Below are positions 26,114 to 37,773 of a stretch of DNA of 64,000 nt, in pieces; within the stretch, counting starts at the first letter, position 1; the number at the start of each line of letters is the position of its first letter. Below the pieces are notes generated by a model, which saw nothing but the letters and a program-made list of their open reading frames with translations, did not search any database and was not told the origin of the DNA. This DNA is from Lethocerus indicus (lineage: Eukaryota; Arthropoda; Insecta; Hemiptera; Belostomatidae): positions 4,342,925-4,406,924 of the forward strand of contig JACDQD010000003.1 in the NCBI GenBank assembly GCA_019843655.1, in the 5' to 3' direction. Made by a program: the position numbers and the translations under genes.

Positions 26114-29100
26114 CTTTTTGTCATAGTTGTGAGCTGGAGTCAAACCAGCAATTTACCATGACTTACAACCTGAAGATTCTGTAAAAAGACATATTTCTTT
26201 ACCTGCAATGGATGGAATCTGAGGCACAAAATTTCATCATCTGATGTGCAAAGTTGAGAAAATTCTACCAATGGGTCTTGAAGTCGCCTGGCCAATGAGA
26301 TAGCTTGCCTCAATAACATTGGATAGTCACGGAAATCACTCTGAAATAATAAAAAATTAAGTCTGTACCACTTTTTAAAACAAATTAATATCTTGTTATA
26401 TTAGTAATAATGAAAATAAAACCCCCACCTCTCCTTTTAATGAGTTTGCATAAACTTTAGCAAATTCGTTGTCCATAATTTCAACGGGAATCTGTGGAAA
26501 TTGTTCATCATCCACTAAATTAGCAACAATCTCTTTGAGATCTTCAACAACCATCAAACCATCTCTTGATTCTCCACCGACAACAATAGCATGAGGACGC
26601 TTTGTCATGATGAAATTCCGCATAGCTAACAGATCAGCCTCCTAAAAAAATTGAAATTTTGAAATATGTATTTAATTTAAAACTAAAAGATCAGCAAGAA
26701 ACAGGAAATATTCAAAAGTTATAATGAAAATTTGTGTACAAATTATGATCCAAAAGGATAAGAATAAACTTAACAGGATCACATTTCAAATTCAAATGAA
26801 ATGAGTAATGAAGACGGTACAAAATCATCACAAGTAAATTCAACATCAGTGAAATTATGTAATAATAACAATGACAATGAAGTATACTAATAATGATTTT
26901 AAATATTCAACAAATATTAATCTGATAGAAAACATTAAAAGCAAGTTATGCACTTTATTTGTACTACCTCAATAGGCCAACCATATAAATGTGTTCATTT
27001 TATGTTTATTATCTTACATGTAATATACCAAATCCTTAAATTCAAGTCCATAAAAATAATAATGATTTATTTCAATTCTGATGATTCTTTCAATATAATC
27101 ATTTATCACAATCATTAATATCATTTATTAATTTATAATTTGTGTGACTGAAAAAAAATACATATAAAACATTTTCAATAAAACTATGACTATAACGAAA
27201 TATACGTTAGATTAAAAAACTAACCTTGAGTATTTTGTCATCTTGTCTGTAAGAATTTTTTCTTCTCAGGAGATTTGGCAATCTCAAATAATCCGTACAT
27301 TCTCCATCTGGTGATATCATACAAGCAAATGAAGCTTGAGAATAGTCAGGAACATAAGCAACAGCCATCACTCTGATACCTTTACTGGTGTCCCATTCTT
27401 CATCATCTTCATCTCCAAACTCAACGGAAAATGGAGCAACCTGAATCAAATGAATATTTTTTAATGATGAATTCTAAGTAAACAAAATGAAATTTCACTT
27501 TAACTGTTTTAGTTGTTAGTTTTGGTTTTGTTCAAGGCATTTACAGTTTGCACTCATTATATCCATTTATTTTTTATACAACTTATTTAAAGTGAAAATG
27601 CATCAATGAAAGAATGCTTCAAAAATTCACCAGTGATCTTCAATAGAAAAAAACTAATAGCTCAAACTACCTTGATCCAATTATAAAGCTTTCTAGCACA
27701 AGCTCTTAATATGAACTCCTTTGATTCTTCCAGTAGGTGAGATTTCAATTCTTTTACTAGTTCAGGCATAACCATTTTCTTAATGGCAACTTCTACACAT
27801 TCTTGTCTGATATTATTCCATTCCTGAACATGCTGCATAAATTCATCCTGTAAAAAAAAGTATAATGAGTGCAGGAAATTTTAAAAAACAAAGGGATGTA
27901 GGTAACTGTCAAAATCAATCAGAATATTTCTTTAACTCCATATTCTTTCTGTTGCAAATAGTTACAATAGTTAGAACAAACATTCTATATTTAATTAATC
28001 ATTCTATGAGGAAACCATATAGGAGGTTTCATCATAGGATGATTAATGCTTATGCATCTTATATAGTGTCATATAACAAATCCTCCCTACAATAAAATAT
28101 ATTGTGTTCTTACATTGTAAAAATGAACATGTATATTCCAGATATAACAAAATAAAATTACCCTGTAATACAGCTGTTTGATTTCTTCGATGTATGAAGT
28201 TGTAGTGTGCCCAGGTATATGATCACTAATTGTAACATTCAACAGCTTGTCCTCATGTGCCATATGAAGCTTTAAAAACTGATCTGCTTTCAAATCACGC
28301 ACTTGTTTATTCTTCATGTACTTCATACTGTATTGTGAATTATATAATTGAATTAATAATATAAATCAATGATTTATGATTTATTTAATCACATTAAGGG
28401 TAAACCAATTTCAAACAGCAACATATCATTTTAAAATAAATCCCTCCCCTTATTGTTTAAGATATAATTATTTCATTCTTGTGATCTGTTTCCATTTACC
28501 TATTTAGTCTTAAGCTAAACCAGTTTCAGCTTTTCACCATGGTTACTACTAATTACAAAACTTTACCTTTTAATTTGTAATATTTATATTTTCCATATTG
28601 ATATTTTGTTTTTAAATTATACATAAATTTTGACACTAATTCTAAAAATGTAGATTATATGAAGAAATAGCTATCTGTTCATATTCAACCAAAACTGATT
28701 TAGCTTAAAGCCAAAAAGGTAAATGGACATCAAAAAATTATAAGTGAGAGAATTTAAAAAAAATTTAACTAATCCCCAAATATCTTCAAAATATGAGGAC
28801 TTCATTTTTGCAAATCCCTGAAAACAATTGTTGCATACCTATAACAAGGGTGACTTTCATCCACTTCTTTTAGACCACGTTTTGTTGGCCTAACATCAAT
28901 CTTCGCTCTTTCAAAAAATATATCACGCATAGAACTTCTAACCAATGGTTCTTTTGATAACTGAGTAGCTACCATAAATTTTGTTGCCCTTAAAACTTCT
29001 TCTGGGTCTGAAAACTTACTACAAGTAAGAAGTTATCATTAGATAATATTTTATATGAAAACAATTTTAACACAAGTAAGAAGACTTAAAATTTCATTTT

Positions 29101-32100
29101 TATTTTCATATAAAGTCTGTATCTAATAAGCTAACAAATGAAATAAAAAACTTAATTAAATAAAACCTTGAACAATATTCTTTTGCAATTTCTAAAGGTG
29201 ATCCAGCTTCTTGTTCAACTTCATGTCGTTGATAATTGTCACGCAAGTTTTCAGCAAATTCTTCTGGCTTTAAACCAAAACGTTTAGAAAATCCTCCTGT
29301 AAAATAAAAATCAAATGTACAATCTAATACACACTGCTGTAGAGTCTGTCAACAAATTATCTTTTAATGAATGTCAAAATAAGAACAGTGAATACTTAAA
29401 TGAAAAGATTCATGTGAATTCATAAACTAATATGGAAGTTGTAATAGGAGCTGTGTTACAATGTTCTGGATGCCTATGCACCTGCTGTGAAAATCTTTAT
29501 AAGGCAAAAAGCAGGCCAATTGGAATGGATTTTTCCAAGTTAATATTTTGAATAGGAAAGGTGGAACCAAGGGTCTGGGCTTTAATTTGGCCAATGGAAA
29601 TAATAAATACAATATACAGATAAATCATCTGAAAGAGGTAAACATCCACCAAAGGGTCTCTACTAGAAAAAGGCCATTCTGCTGATTTCCATGCAGAGAG
29701 ATGAATTATTATCCATATGTAACCACTAATAATATGTATATATTGATCAATTACCAAGGCCGGCATTGCGGCACATTGAGTAGGGCCCAGAGTGTACACC
29801 ATGTTTGACAATGGATTCCTGTCTTTCTTTAACTGGAGCTTCAGTCTCTTCAGATTCCTCTTCCTCGACTTCTTCCCCATCTTCATTCTAAATGAAATAA
29901 ATTTTAGGTGACATTTGCCATTTTAAATGAGTGGGCATTATATCTTTTAGTGTGATTATTTGTTTAGGAAAACTACTGAACTCTATGTAAAAATGATGTA
30001 AAAAATGAGAAAACTAAAACATAAACTTCATATGATTAGTCATTTTGTACCATATTAATACAGTATGTCACAAAAATTAAACTTCTAAAAACAATAGGCA
30101 GACACAAATACACTTACAATTTTTTTCTGCTTTGTCTTATTAGCTTTGGCTAATTCTCTTTCTTTTGCCCTGACTGATTCTTGCATTGCTTTTACATCCT
30201 GGGCATAATAAAGTAAAAATTGGGTATGGACATCTTTTAATTCTTCAGTCGTTTGCACAGCTTTAAGCCTAACAAAAAGAAATGAAACATTTTTCAATTA
30301 ATTTCCAGAATACTATTTTAAATGAAATATACATATGTTTTGAATTACACACACACATACACACGCACGCACGCATGCACGCACGCACCACACACACACA
30401 CACACAAACAAACCTTTCGATATCTTCATCTCTTATTAGTCTAACATGTTCTGGTACAGGAGTATCGATTGTTTTCATCAACTGTTCTGTCTGGTATTCC
30501 CTCATCTTTTCAATTAAAGACAATAATGTCATTTTTCTGGCTCGTAATTGGCACCACTAGAATGATTAAACATACAAATTTAAATGACTTTGAAAATTGA
30601 AATTTCATAATATGTACATTATATTACTAGAAAATTATTAGACAAATAATAATCATAAATAAGGTTATAGTGTACTTTTTATTATCAATCATTATTGATT
30701 ATTATTATTATTATCATCTATTTTAATCAATTATTTGCTACATTTCATAATAAAACTTTTTTCTAATTTTAGTGTTATTTTATGCAATTAATTCCATGTA
30801 TTCTAACTATAAATATTTGTCAACCCATTTCTGATAAGGGTAAAATGGGAAATGATGGCAGTATGCATCTTAAAATTAAATGAACTATTTCATTTGTACC
30901 TAATAATGATAAGTTCCAGGGAGATTGCCATTTACACCAATGGCATAACAACAATAATGCCATTTATAATAGACAATTGGGAATAGGTATTGTGTAGTTA
31001 TATCTATATGTAATGGAACTTAACTTTAAACATGGTTTTTTTTTATTAGTGCGTCAGTGGCAATTGCATTGTTTTTTGGTCAGTAAAGATAAAAATCATT
31101 TGAGCATCAGTCACAAAACTATTGCCACTGTGCGTTACAATCTTAGAGTAATCTTTTCACTGTGACATGATAACAAAGATAGATTACTTTGTTTAATATC
31201 CAACAAACCTTTCCATCATATTTGAATACCCTCCACAAGTCACCAATATTAAGCTCAGGCAAAACATACTCCTTTCTGTAGAAGGCAATAAATGGAACTT
31301 CAAAATGTTGATTACGCATGAAATCGAGAGCTTTCTTAATTTTTCCTACTGTTTGAGGATCTTTCTTTGGCCGTCCTCTTGGATCCAAATTACCACTCCA
31401 TTCCTAGAAAAACACAATAAACTTATACAAACTCCAACAATTATAATATTGTATTAATCATTTAAATTGTTAGGGTACATTTGTTTAAATTTAATAATTC
31501 AATCGTCTTATATTAATTATAAAATAATGAATTATAAATATGAAAGCACACATCTTATAGTGATGCTTTGAATAATTATAAATGTTATCATAGAAATATA
31601 CAACATAACATAAGTCATATCATAATTACATGATACAATGAAACTCATACGGGTTTCTTTATATTATATTCCACTCAGAGATGAAAGGTCAAATTAATCA
31701 TGTATAATATGCCATTAGTGGTCATATTTATAATTTACATGGATAATTTATATTTTTATTTCTTGTAAGAGATAAATAGAAAATGCTGTTAGGTCATATC
31801 AAAACAGATGGACTATATAGTCTATAGTGCTATTCATCTTTCTCTTTTTTCATCCTGTTTTATTAGTAAAATACTTTTACTGTACCACATATAATCCAGT
31901 ACTATAATAGAATAACTGTTGATAGAACATACTTGAGTAGAAATTGTAGGTTTGCAAAATGCCTGCTTGTATATCCATTCAGCTTCTTCGTCCAATTCAT
32001 CAGAACCTTCAGGTACTGGTGTCACAGGTATATCACGCAGCTGCATTCTTTCTGGCATATCGGTGTTTCTGACCTTGAAGAATAATGTTAAAATTTAAGA

Positions 32101-33290
32101 TTAAGCTCTTTTAAACCATAAAATTTCACTGATCAAAATGTAAATTTAAATAAAAAAAATCACACGTAACTTACTCTGTTATCAAAATCAGTGAAGTGGC
32201 CTCTTTTCAATTCACTGGGTTCATAAATTTCAAATATCGATTTTCTAGTGGGTTTTTTCCTAGTGGTTTTTTTCGGTTTCCTCCTAAAAAAATATGACCT
32301 AATTTTAAGTAAACCTAATTTTACAATAATTTTTCATTATTTTCCTAAAATTCTTTTTTGTATTTTCACTAATTTAAAATAAACTGAATACATTTGAATT
32401 TTCTCTAACAAAAGAGCACATTTTTGGACAAAATAATTGTTTGCAAAAATATTAATGTTTGAAATTCTTTTTATCTGGTATGCTAAGTAGTTCATTGTTC
32501 TAGGTAATATATTTTATAATATTTAGTACAGAAAACCATTATATGTTATTATGTGTCAATTAAAATATCTAATTCAATACTATTAATGGATTTTTCTCCT
32601 ATCAGCACAATGGAAAAAATAGACAATACAATGGCAAGAAAGTTTACCTGCGTTCAATATCCTCCAGGCCTTCTTCATCAACATATTCATCTTCTTCATC
32701 TTCTTCTTCTTCATACTCATCACCATACTTATCAAATTCATCAAAATCAAAGTCAACACCAAATATGTCCTGAGCTTCTTGTAATGCACTGTAATAAGCA
32801 AAAATAGGAATTTGAATGGTACAGTAAATATAATATCCATAAATCAGGAACAAACCAAAATCAGAGTAAAGACACACAGATTGTAAAGAACAAAAAAACA
32901 AGTAAATAATAGAACATACGCATCAGCAAATATCAGTTTCCGCTTTTTACGTTTGTCAGCTATCGGTCTTCCTTCATCATCAACAATGAAATCATCAGCA
33001 TCTGAATATTCCTCTTCTTCATCTCCCTCTTCGTAAGTGTCCTGAGGTGCACCTCTGGACGAACTGCGTTCTTCTTCCTACAGATTTTTAAAACAAACTT
33101 AAATATGTCAAATTAAACTTATATTGGCCTTTAGAAAAAATCTAAAAATTATTCTTGAATTTCAATTCTCAAATTAAAAATCAGATTAAAATTGTTATTG
33201 TTTTAATTATAAAATTCCATGAAATATTTTATAATTACAAGAAGGTACAGGTACAGACTAGGATTTTTTTGCAGAACAGTAAAGAATAAA

Positions 33291-33334
<44 letters not shown>

Positions 33335-33756
33335 TTAAAATTTTGAAATTATATATTCAAAGATAAGCTTATAACTGCTAATAGGCTTAATAAGCTCATT
33401 ATTTTCTGAATATTATATTTTACAGCATAATACTACTGAAAAATAAGAAAGGCATCTAGAATCAACAACATTAATGACAGATATGCAAACTAACAAATAA
33501 ATATACCAGGACTAAATGCTCTGAAGCAATAAAGTGTTTAACACAGAGAAAATGTTTTCATTTAAGAATCACAATGCTAAATTCTTTACACTCTTTAAAT
33601 ATATAAATATAAATTATGCTCATTTTTCTCTGTATTATGCATTATTTATGACATGAACAAAATAAGTTAATTATATTATTTTAATTACTATTGTTAATAT
33701 TTGAATTTATTATGATTAAATTAATTCAATTAATAATGGGTTAATTAATTTAAATA

Positions 33757-33813
<57 letters not shown>

Positions 33814-35506
33814 CCTTATTTTAGTGTCCTTTAATTTTAGTCAGAAATGTTATATGTCAATAAACACTTGTACTTACCCTCTCTTCCAGTTCCTTGAAGT
33901 ATTACATAATAAAAAAAAATTATACTGTTATTTTAAAGAACTTAACATTGAAATATTTTACAGTAATGATTAATGGACTGCTCTAACAATAAAGCGTATA
34001 TTTAAAGCAATAAGGGAGGAAAATATCTCAACATCATGGCTCGAATCTGTATCCTGCTTGTTGTATTAGCTGGATGCTCTAACGCATATATATTGAAGGT
34101 CTCCACTAATTACACCTTTCCCCTGAATCTACTCTGATTACTTTGTAATTCCAAAAACGTTTTTCTTTTTTTAGAGTATTGCTATGATAGCTGTACTTTA
34201 TCGGGGAAAGCAATTTTTCTAAGTAAAAAATAACTATCTAAGAAATGAATTAAGGTTAAATTTGACATCATCATTTTATGTGTTCTTTATGAAAAAACCT
34301 CTTCAGCATACAAGAACAAACAGGGTATATGGTAGAATACAGGTTCAAGCCCTAGCATTGGCATATTCTTTTAAATGCAAATTTGAACAAAGTGATCTCT
34401 GTCTAATTCTAGAACTTCAATAGATACAAAGCTTTTATTAATGCTTTACCTGTAGTACTATTTATTAATGGAAGGCATTGTCTTGTGACAAATTTAAAGA
34501 AACAAGTTAATCTATGAATTACAAAGCTATACCACAAAGAAAAGTTATTCCACAAAACAATTTTAAAAAACCTACATTATCAGAACCAACAAAGAGTTGA
34601 TTCGCAATAGCTTCTCTTTCTTCACTTTCATCTCCTGCACCTTCATCTTCAGATTCTTCATCTTCAAATCTGCGCAGTCTTTTAAATCTTTTCTGTAAAT
34701 CATAATATAAAAACAGGTAAAAAAATTACTTGAACTGTGTCATACTTTGATACTTTCTTGTCCATTATAAAAACAAACTGACAAACCCTTCTTTCAATTT
34801 TACGGCCCAAATTTTCTTCAATTAAATCGTAATCTTCATCTTCCAGGCGATCGTCAAAATCTTCATCGTGTTTTTTCCGCTTTTCCCACCTCCTTCTTCG
34901 CCACTACCATCTTCAGAATCTTCCCCATCGCTTTCATCTTCAATTGGGTTGTCATCAATAAGGTCCTTTAGTTCTTCTCTGTATTTTTCCTCATCGTCTA
35001 TAAGGAAGCACTATTTATATTAAGACTACAGCTTTAAAATGTCAAATGTAAAGAAATATATATAAATATATTTCCTGGACTTTCAAAAGCCTGAGAAAAT
35101 GTTCTTTTTTATAATAAAATACAAAATAAGTATAAAAACAATATACACAAAGAATGTAATTTTCATTTGTGACAACACAGACCTAATAATTATGGCAGAA
35201 AAGGATTAGACAGATCTAATCTAGTTAGATTAAGACAAATTAATTAATGAATTTTGCAATAGTTTTAGATTGATTTTTCTAAGTGGTCAAACTAAGGTCA
35301 GTTTTAACTTGCATACAAGGCCATAACGAAAGCCTCATAATCTTCACAACTCATATTTGTTATATTGGTAGATTAAAACCCTTTAAAAATGATAAATAAT
35401 TCATTATATGTAATATATTATATGTCAATGCCTAGGTATATAAAATATAATTATATATAAATGATATAACTGTATATATACAAAAATGCATACCAGAACT
35501 ACATTT

Positions 35507-35544
<38 letters not shown>

Positions 35545-35952
35545 CATACATAATTTTTTAAGCTACGTATATACTACACATTTTATTACAGAGATTAAAT
35601 GTAATATATCTAAAAAAGTTATGAATTACCTTCATCTTCATCACTGTCACTGTCCATGGCCTTAAGCTTCTTTAACTTTTTCTTTTCATGGACATCCAAC
35701 TCCTCCTCATCCTAAAATTAGCAGGCTTAAAGACACTATATCTAATGAAATTTGGGATATTTATTTAATTTTAATATTCAGAAACGTTCCTTCTCATTTT
35801 GTGAGTAAGTAAACTGAAATATTAATTTCAGTTATACAACACATTCAAACTTGCGCAGTGTTGGTCATCATAAAAATAAATATCATTAAATTAATTTTCT
35901 TCTTTGTACTGACCTCACTTTCTTCTGCCTCCGAATCAATGAAATCAGCCAT
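20143..35952 (-). CDS. Spt6: Transcription elongation factor SPT6, two apparent frame breaks
   Basis: A histone chaperone that travels with elongating RNA polymerase II. Thirty-three coding exons give about 1827 residues (fly-like length). The first exon encodes [13 protein letters not shown] and the protein ends [13 protein letters not shown]. Exon 5' ends in order: 35952, 35711, 34997, 34692, 33892, 33077, 32788, 32283, 32073, 31403, 30556, 30268, 29887, 29296, 29018, 28327, 27847, 27440, 26641, 26340, 25966, 25375, 25098, 24799, 24381, 23673, 23332, 22745, 22100, 21686, 21212, 20789 and 20357. Regions: acidic N-terminus (1-250), helical/HTH core, YqgF-like and HhH regions (about 800-1120), S1 (about 1217-1295, with [10 protein letters not shown]), tandem SH2 (about 1330-1540, with [10 protein letters not shown]) and a Ser/Thr-Pro-rich tail. 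Exons 3 and 22 each need one extra base to stay in frame. I read these as sequence errors rather than a pseudogene, because everything else is intact. Confidence 0.95.
20405..20471 (+). mobile_element. tRNA-Val-like element (SINE head or tRNA pseudogene)
   Basis: This intronic segment follows eukaryotic tRNA-Val closely from the D arm onward, including AGTGGTTATCACATCTGCCT and a T arm with a 5-bp stem around the 7-base loop TTTGATC. The valine anticodon position reads CCC, and the acceptor stem does not pair. The C/T-rich stretch after it (to about 20515) would fit a SINE body. It lies in the SPT6 intron before the last coding exon, on the strand opposite the gene. Confidence 0.7.
26067..26112. 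repeat. (AT)n microsatellite
   Basis: A pure AT dinucleotide run of about 46 bases in an SPT6 intron. It abuts the 3' side of the tRNA-like element at 26113-26175, as simple-repeat SINE tails often do. Confidence 0.9.
26113..26175 (-). mobile_element. tRNA-derived SINE remnant with intact T arm
   Basis: Read on the minus strand, the segment contains GCTGG-TTTGACT-CCAGC, a perfect 5-bp stem with a 7-base loop that also serves as a pol III B box. The D-arm side is degenerate. An (AT)n run follows directly at its 3' end. It lies in the SPT6 intron between the exons starting at 26340 and 25966. Confidence 0.5.
30346..30412. repeat. Compound (AC)n/(ACGC)n microsatellite abutting a splice donor
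   Basis: On the minus strand this is a GT/GCGT-rich tract that begins within a few bases of the 5' splice site of SPT6 exon 11 (exon end 30414). It consists of AC runs interrupted by ACGC and ATGC units. Confidence 0.9.
33293..33332. repeat. (AT)n microsatellite
   Basis: A pure AT run in the SPT6 intron between exons 5 and 6. Confidence 0.9.
33760..33806. repeat. (AT)n microsatellite
   Basis: A second AT run in the same SPT6 intron, about 70 bases downstream (in transcript sense) of the 15-nt microexon. Confidence 0.9.
33878..33892 (-). other. Spt6: 15-nt microexon of SPT6 (exon 5)
   Basis: This exon encodes ELEER. It is flanked by a T-rich tract plus CAAG acceptor and a strong GTAAGTA donor. 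It is in phase 0 on both sides, so it can be included or skipped without changing frame. It falls in the acidic N-terminal region, where length varies between species. Confidence 0.65.
34025..34085 (-). mobile_element. tRNA-derived SINE copy, inverted relative to its neighbour
   Basis: The minus strand carries an A-box-like GTTAGAGCATCCAGC and a B-box-like AGATTCGAGCC, followed by a body that shares TTTCCTCC-n-ATTGC spacing with the copies near 52860 and 53280. It lies in the SPT6 intron between exons 4 and 5. Confidence 0.5.
34305..34400 (+). mobile_element. tRNA-derived SINE copy
   Basis: A B-box match GGTTCAAGCC (34342-34351) is preceded by a degenerate A-box region and followed by a body ending in TGCAAATTTGAAC. 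Word order after the B box parallels the inverted copy 220 bases away. No target-site duplication was identified by eye. Confidence 0.45.
35506..35550. repeat. Compound (CA)n(TA)n microsatellite
   Basis: A dinucleotide tract inside the SPT6 intron between exons 2 and 3. Confidence 0.9.
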
Positions 35953-37773
35953 GTTTCAAATTAATGTAGTTGCTTCCTTTACTTAAACTAAAATCTGTAA
36001 CACGAAGCAATATGTCATTCGAAATGGATCACTTATGTTCTCCAAATGAAACTAATAGTAAATATCCGCAAATATTAATATTCATTCAAAAGTTGCAGTT
36101 GTTTGAAAAAATAGACGTTTATATTAAAATACACAGCTTTTATTCTAATGTTTTCACCTAAATCTAAAACGAAGAAACCTTTCAGAAATCTCTCATTCCA
36201 CTGCCTTACACCACAGCGCACATCCGTTCTACCAACATCGGAAAAAAAAATTCACTACTATATTAAAGGCATATTAGTCAATGTTCTTCAAATCATATTA
36301 TTCATACTTACTTTATTTATATATTATTTATAAATAAGTCTTTATTTATGTGATACTCTTGAATATTTTAAGTTATATTTCATTAAACATAACATTTTAC
36401 GCTATTACATACTAAATTAAGACAATATTAAAGAAATATTTAAATAATAATAGGACTATATTATGTCAATAACCACTTGGAACCAAATCAGATTTGATAA
36501 TGTATAATCATGACGACACATTCTTTTATTTCTGTCTTGCGTATAAATGAATGATAATTATCAGCTATTGAAAGATAAATTATATTATTAATTATTTATA
36601 ACTTTATAGGTCCATGCTGTTGTGAGAAGGAATGAATTTAAATTTTAGATTATACGCAGTACTGAATAGAAATTGTTTCTATTGCTACTCAACATTTTGT
36701 AATTGCACTGATAAAATTTAAAAGATTAATTATACAAATCTGGATAACTTGCTAACTTATTTCACTCCATACATAGCCTCTTCAGATTATTAAATACCAA
36801 AAGAATGGCAAATCTTATCTTTAAGCTTGATAACATGTCACTGAACTATTCCTAGAATTCTCTCAGTTTGATGAAGTAAAGAATTTGTTAGTTTTTCTAT
36901 AATTTGAATGAGGTAGACAAAAATAAAAAAATAAACTTTCAGGCTCATGTTTTACAAATATAAAAAAGAACAAAGAATTTATTAAATATTTATTTTCCCA
37001 TCTCATTTTCACTAATACATTCTGACTGATGTAATTCATCGAACCTGAAGTCAGTAACATAAAAAAAATACTATCACAATGCAGTTTTATAGCATTAAAT
37101 TAACAGGCTTATATTAAAAGTATAAGAGCTGCATAACTGATTACACCAAAATGGTGCATAATTTGTATTAATAAACAGTGGTCTAACACAGTATTTTCAA
37201 AATAATCAGGTCTTACTATGACTAGATACAACTATATGGCACAGCAAAAGCAAAATGTGGATTTCTTATAAATATAGAAGAATAATGAATAGATAAAAAG
37301 GAAATATTTAAATGACTAGATATTTGAAACATTCATTCAAAAGGAAATTTTCATTGTAAAAATTGTAGTCGGATTCGATATAATATTTCGAACTTTTGGG
37401 AATAATATAAATTATTTCTTTTGTTTTACTGAGAGAAACCTGACTAAGTATCAGTAAGCCAAGAGTATACATTTAAAAATTGTATGTTTTACAGTCGTCT
37501 CTAATATATGAATGAAGATGAAGATAATTATAATAAGTATACATAATTTAATTAAGTGGTACACATACATACATATTATGTATGTAAGCATGTATATTTG
37601 TGTGTATAATATATATTTATATATAATTATATATTTCAAAGCAACATGTAATATTCTATGTACTATAAAGAGAATTTAAATAACAGGTTGTAAACAATGC
37701 AACAAATAACAGGAAAGGAAATAAGGCTTATGATGACATAGGTGTTACAGGAAGATACAAAACATAAACAAAA
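35953..37773. other. Intergenic: SPT6 promoter side and 3' flank of the coiled-coil gene
   Basis: This 1.8 kb separates the SPT6 start codon from the stop codon of the next minus-strand gene. The right half should hold the coiled-coil gene's 3' UTR and the left 250 bases the SPT6 promoter and leader. Frames at 35970-36333 on plus are low in complexity and unlike any family I know. Confidence 0.5.
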
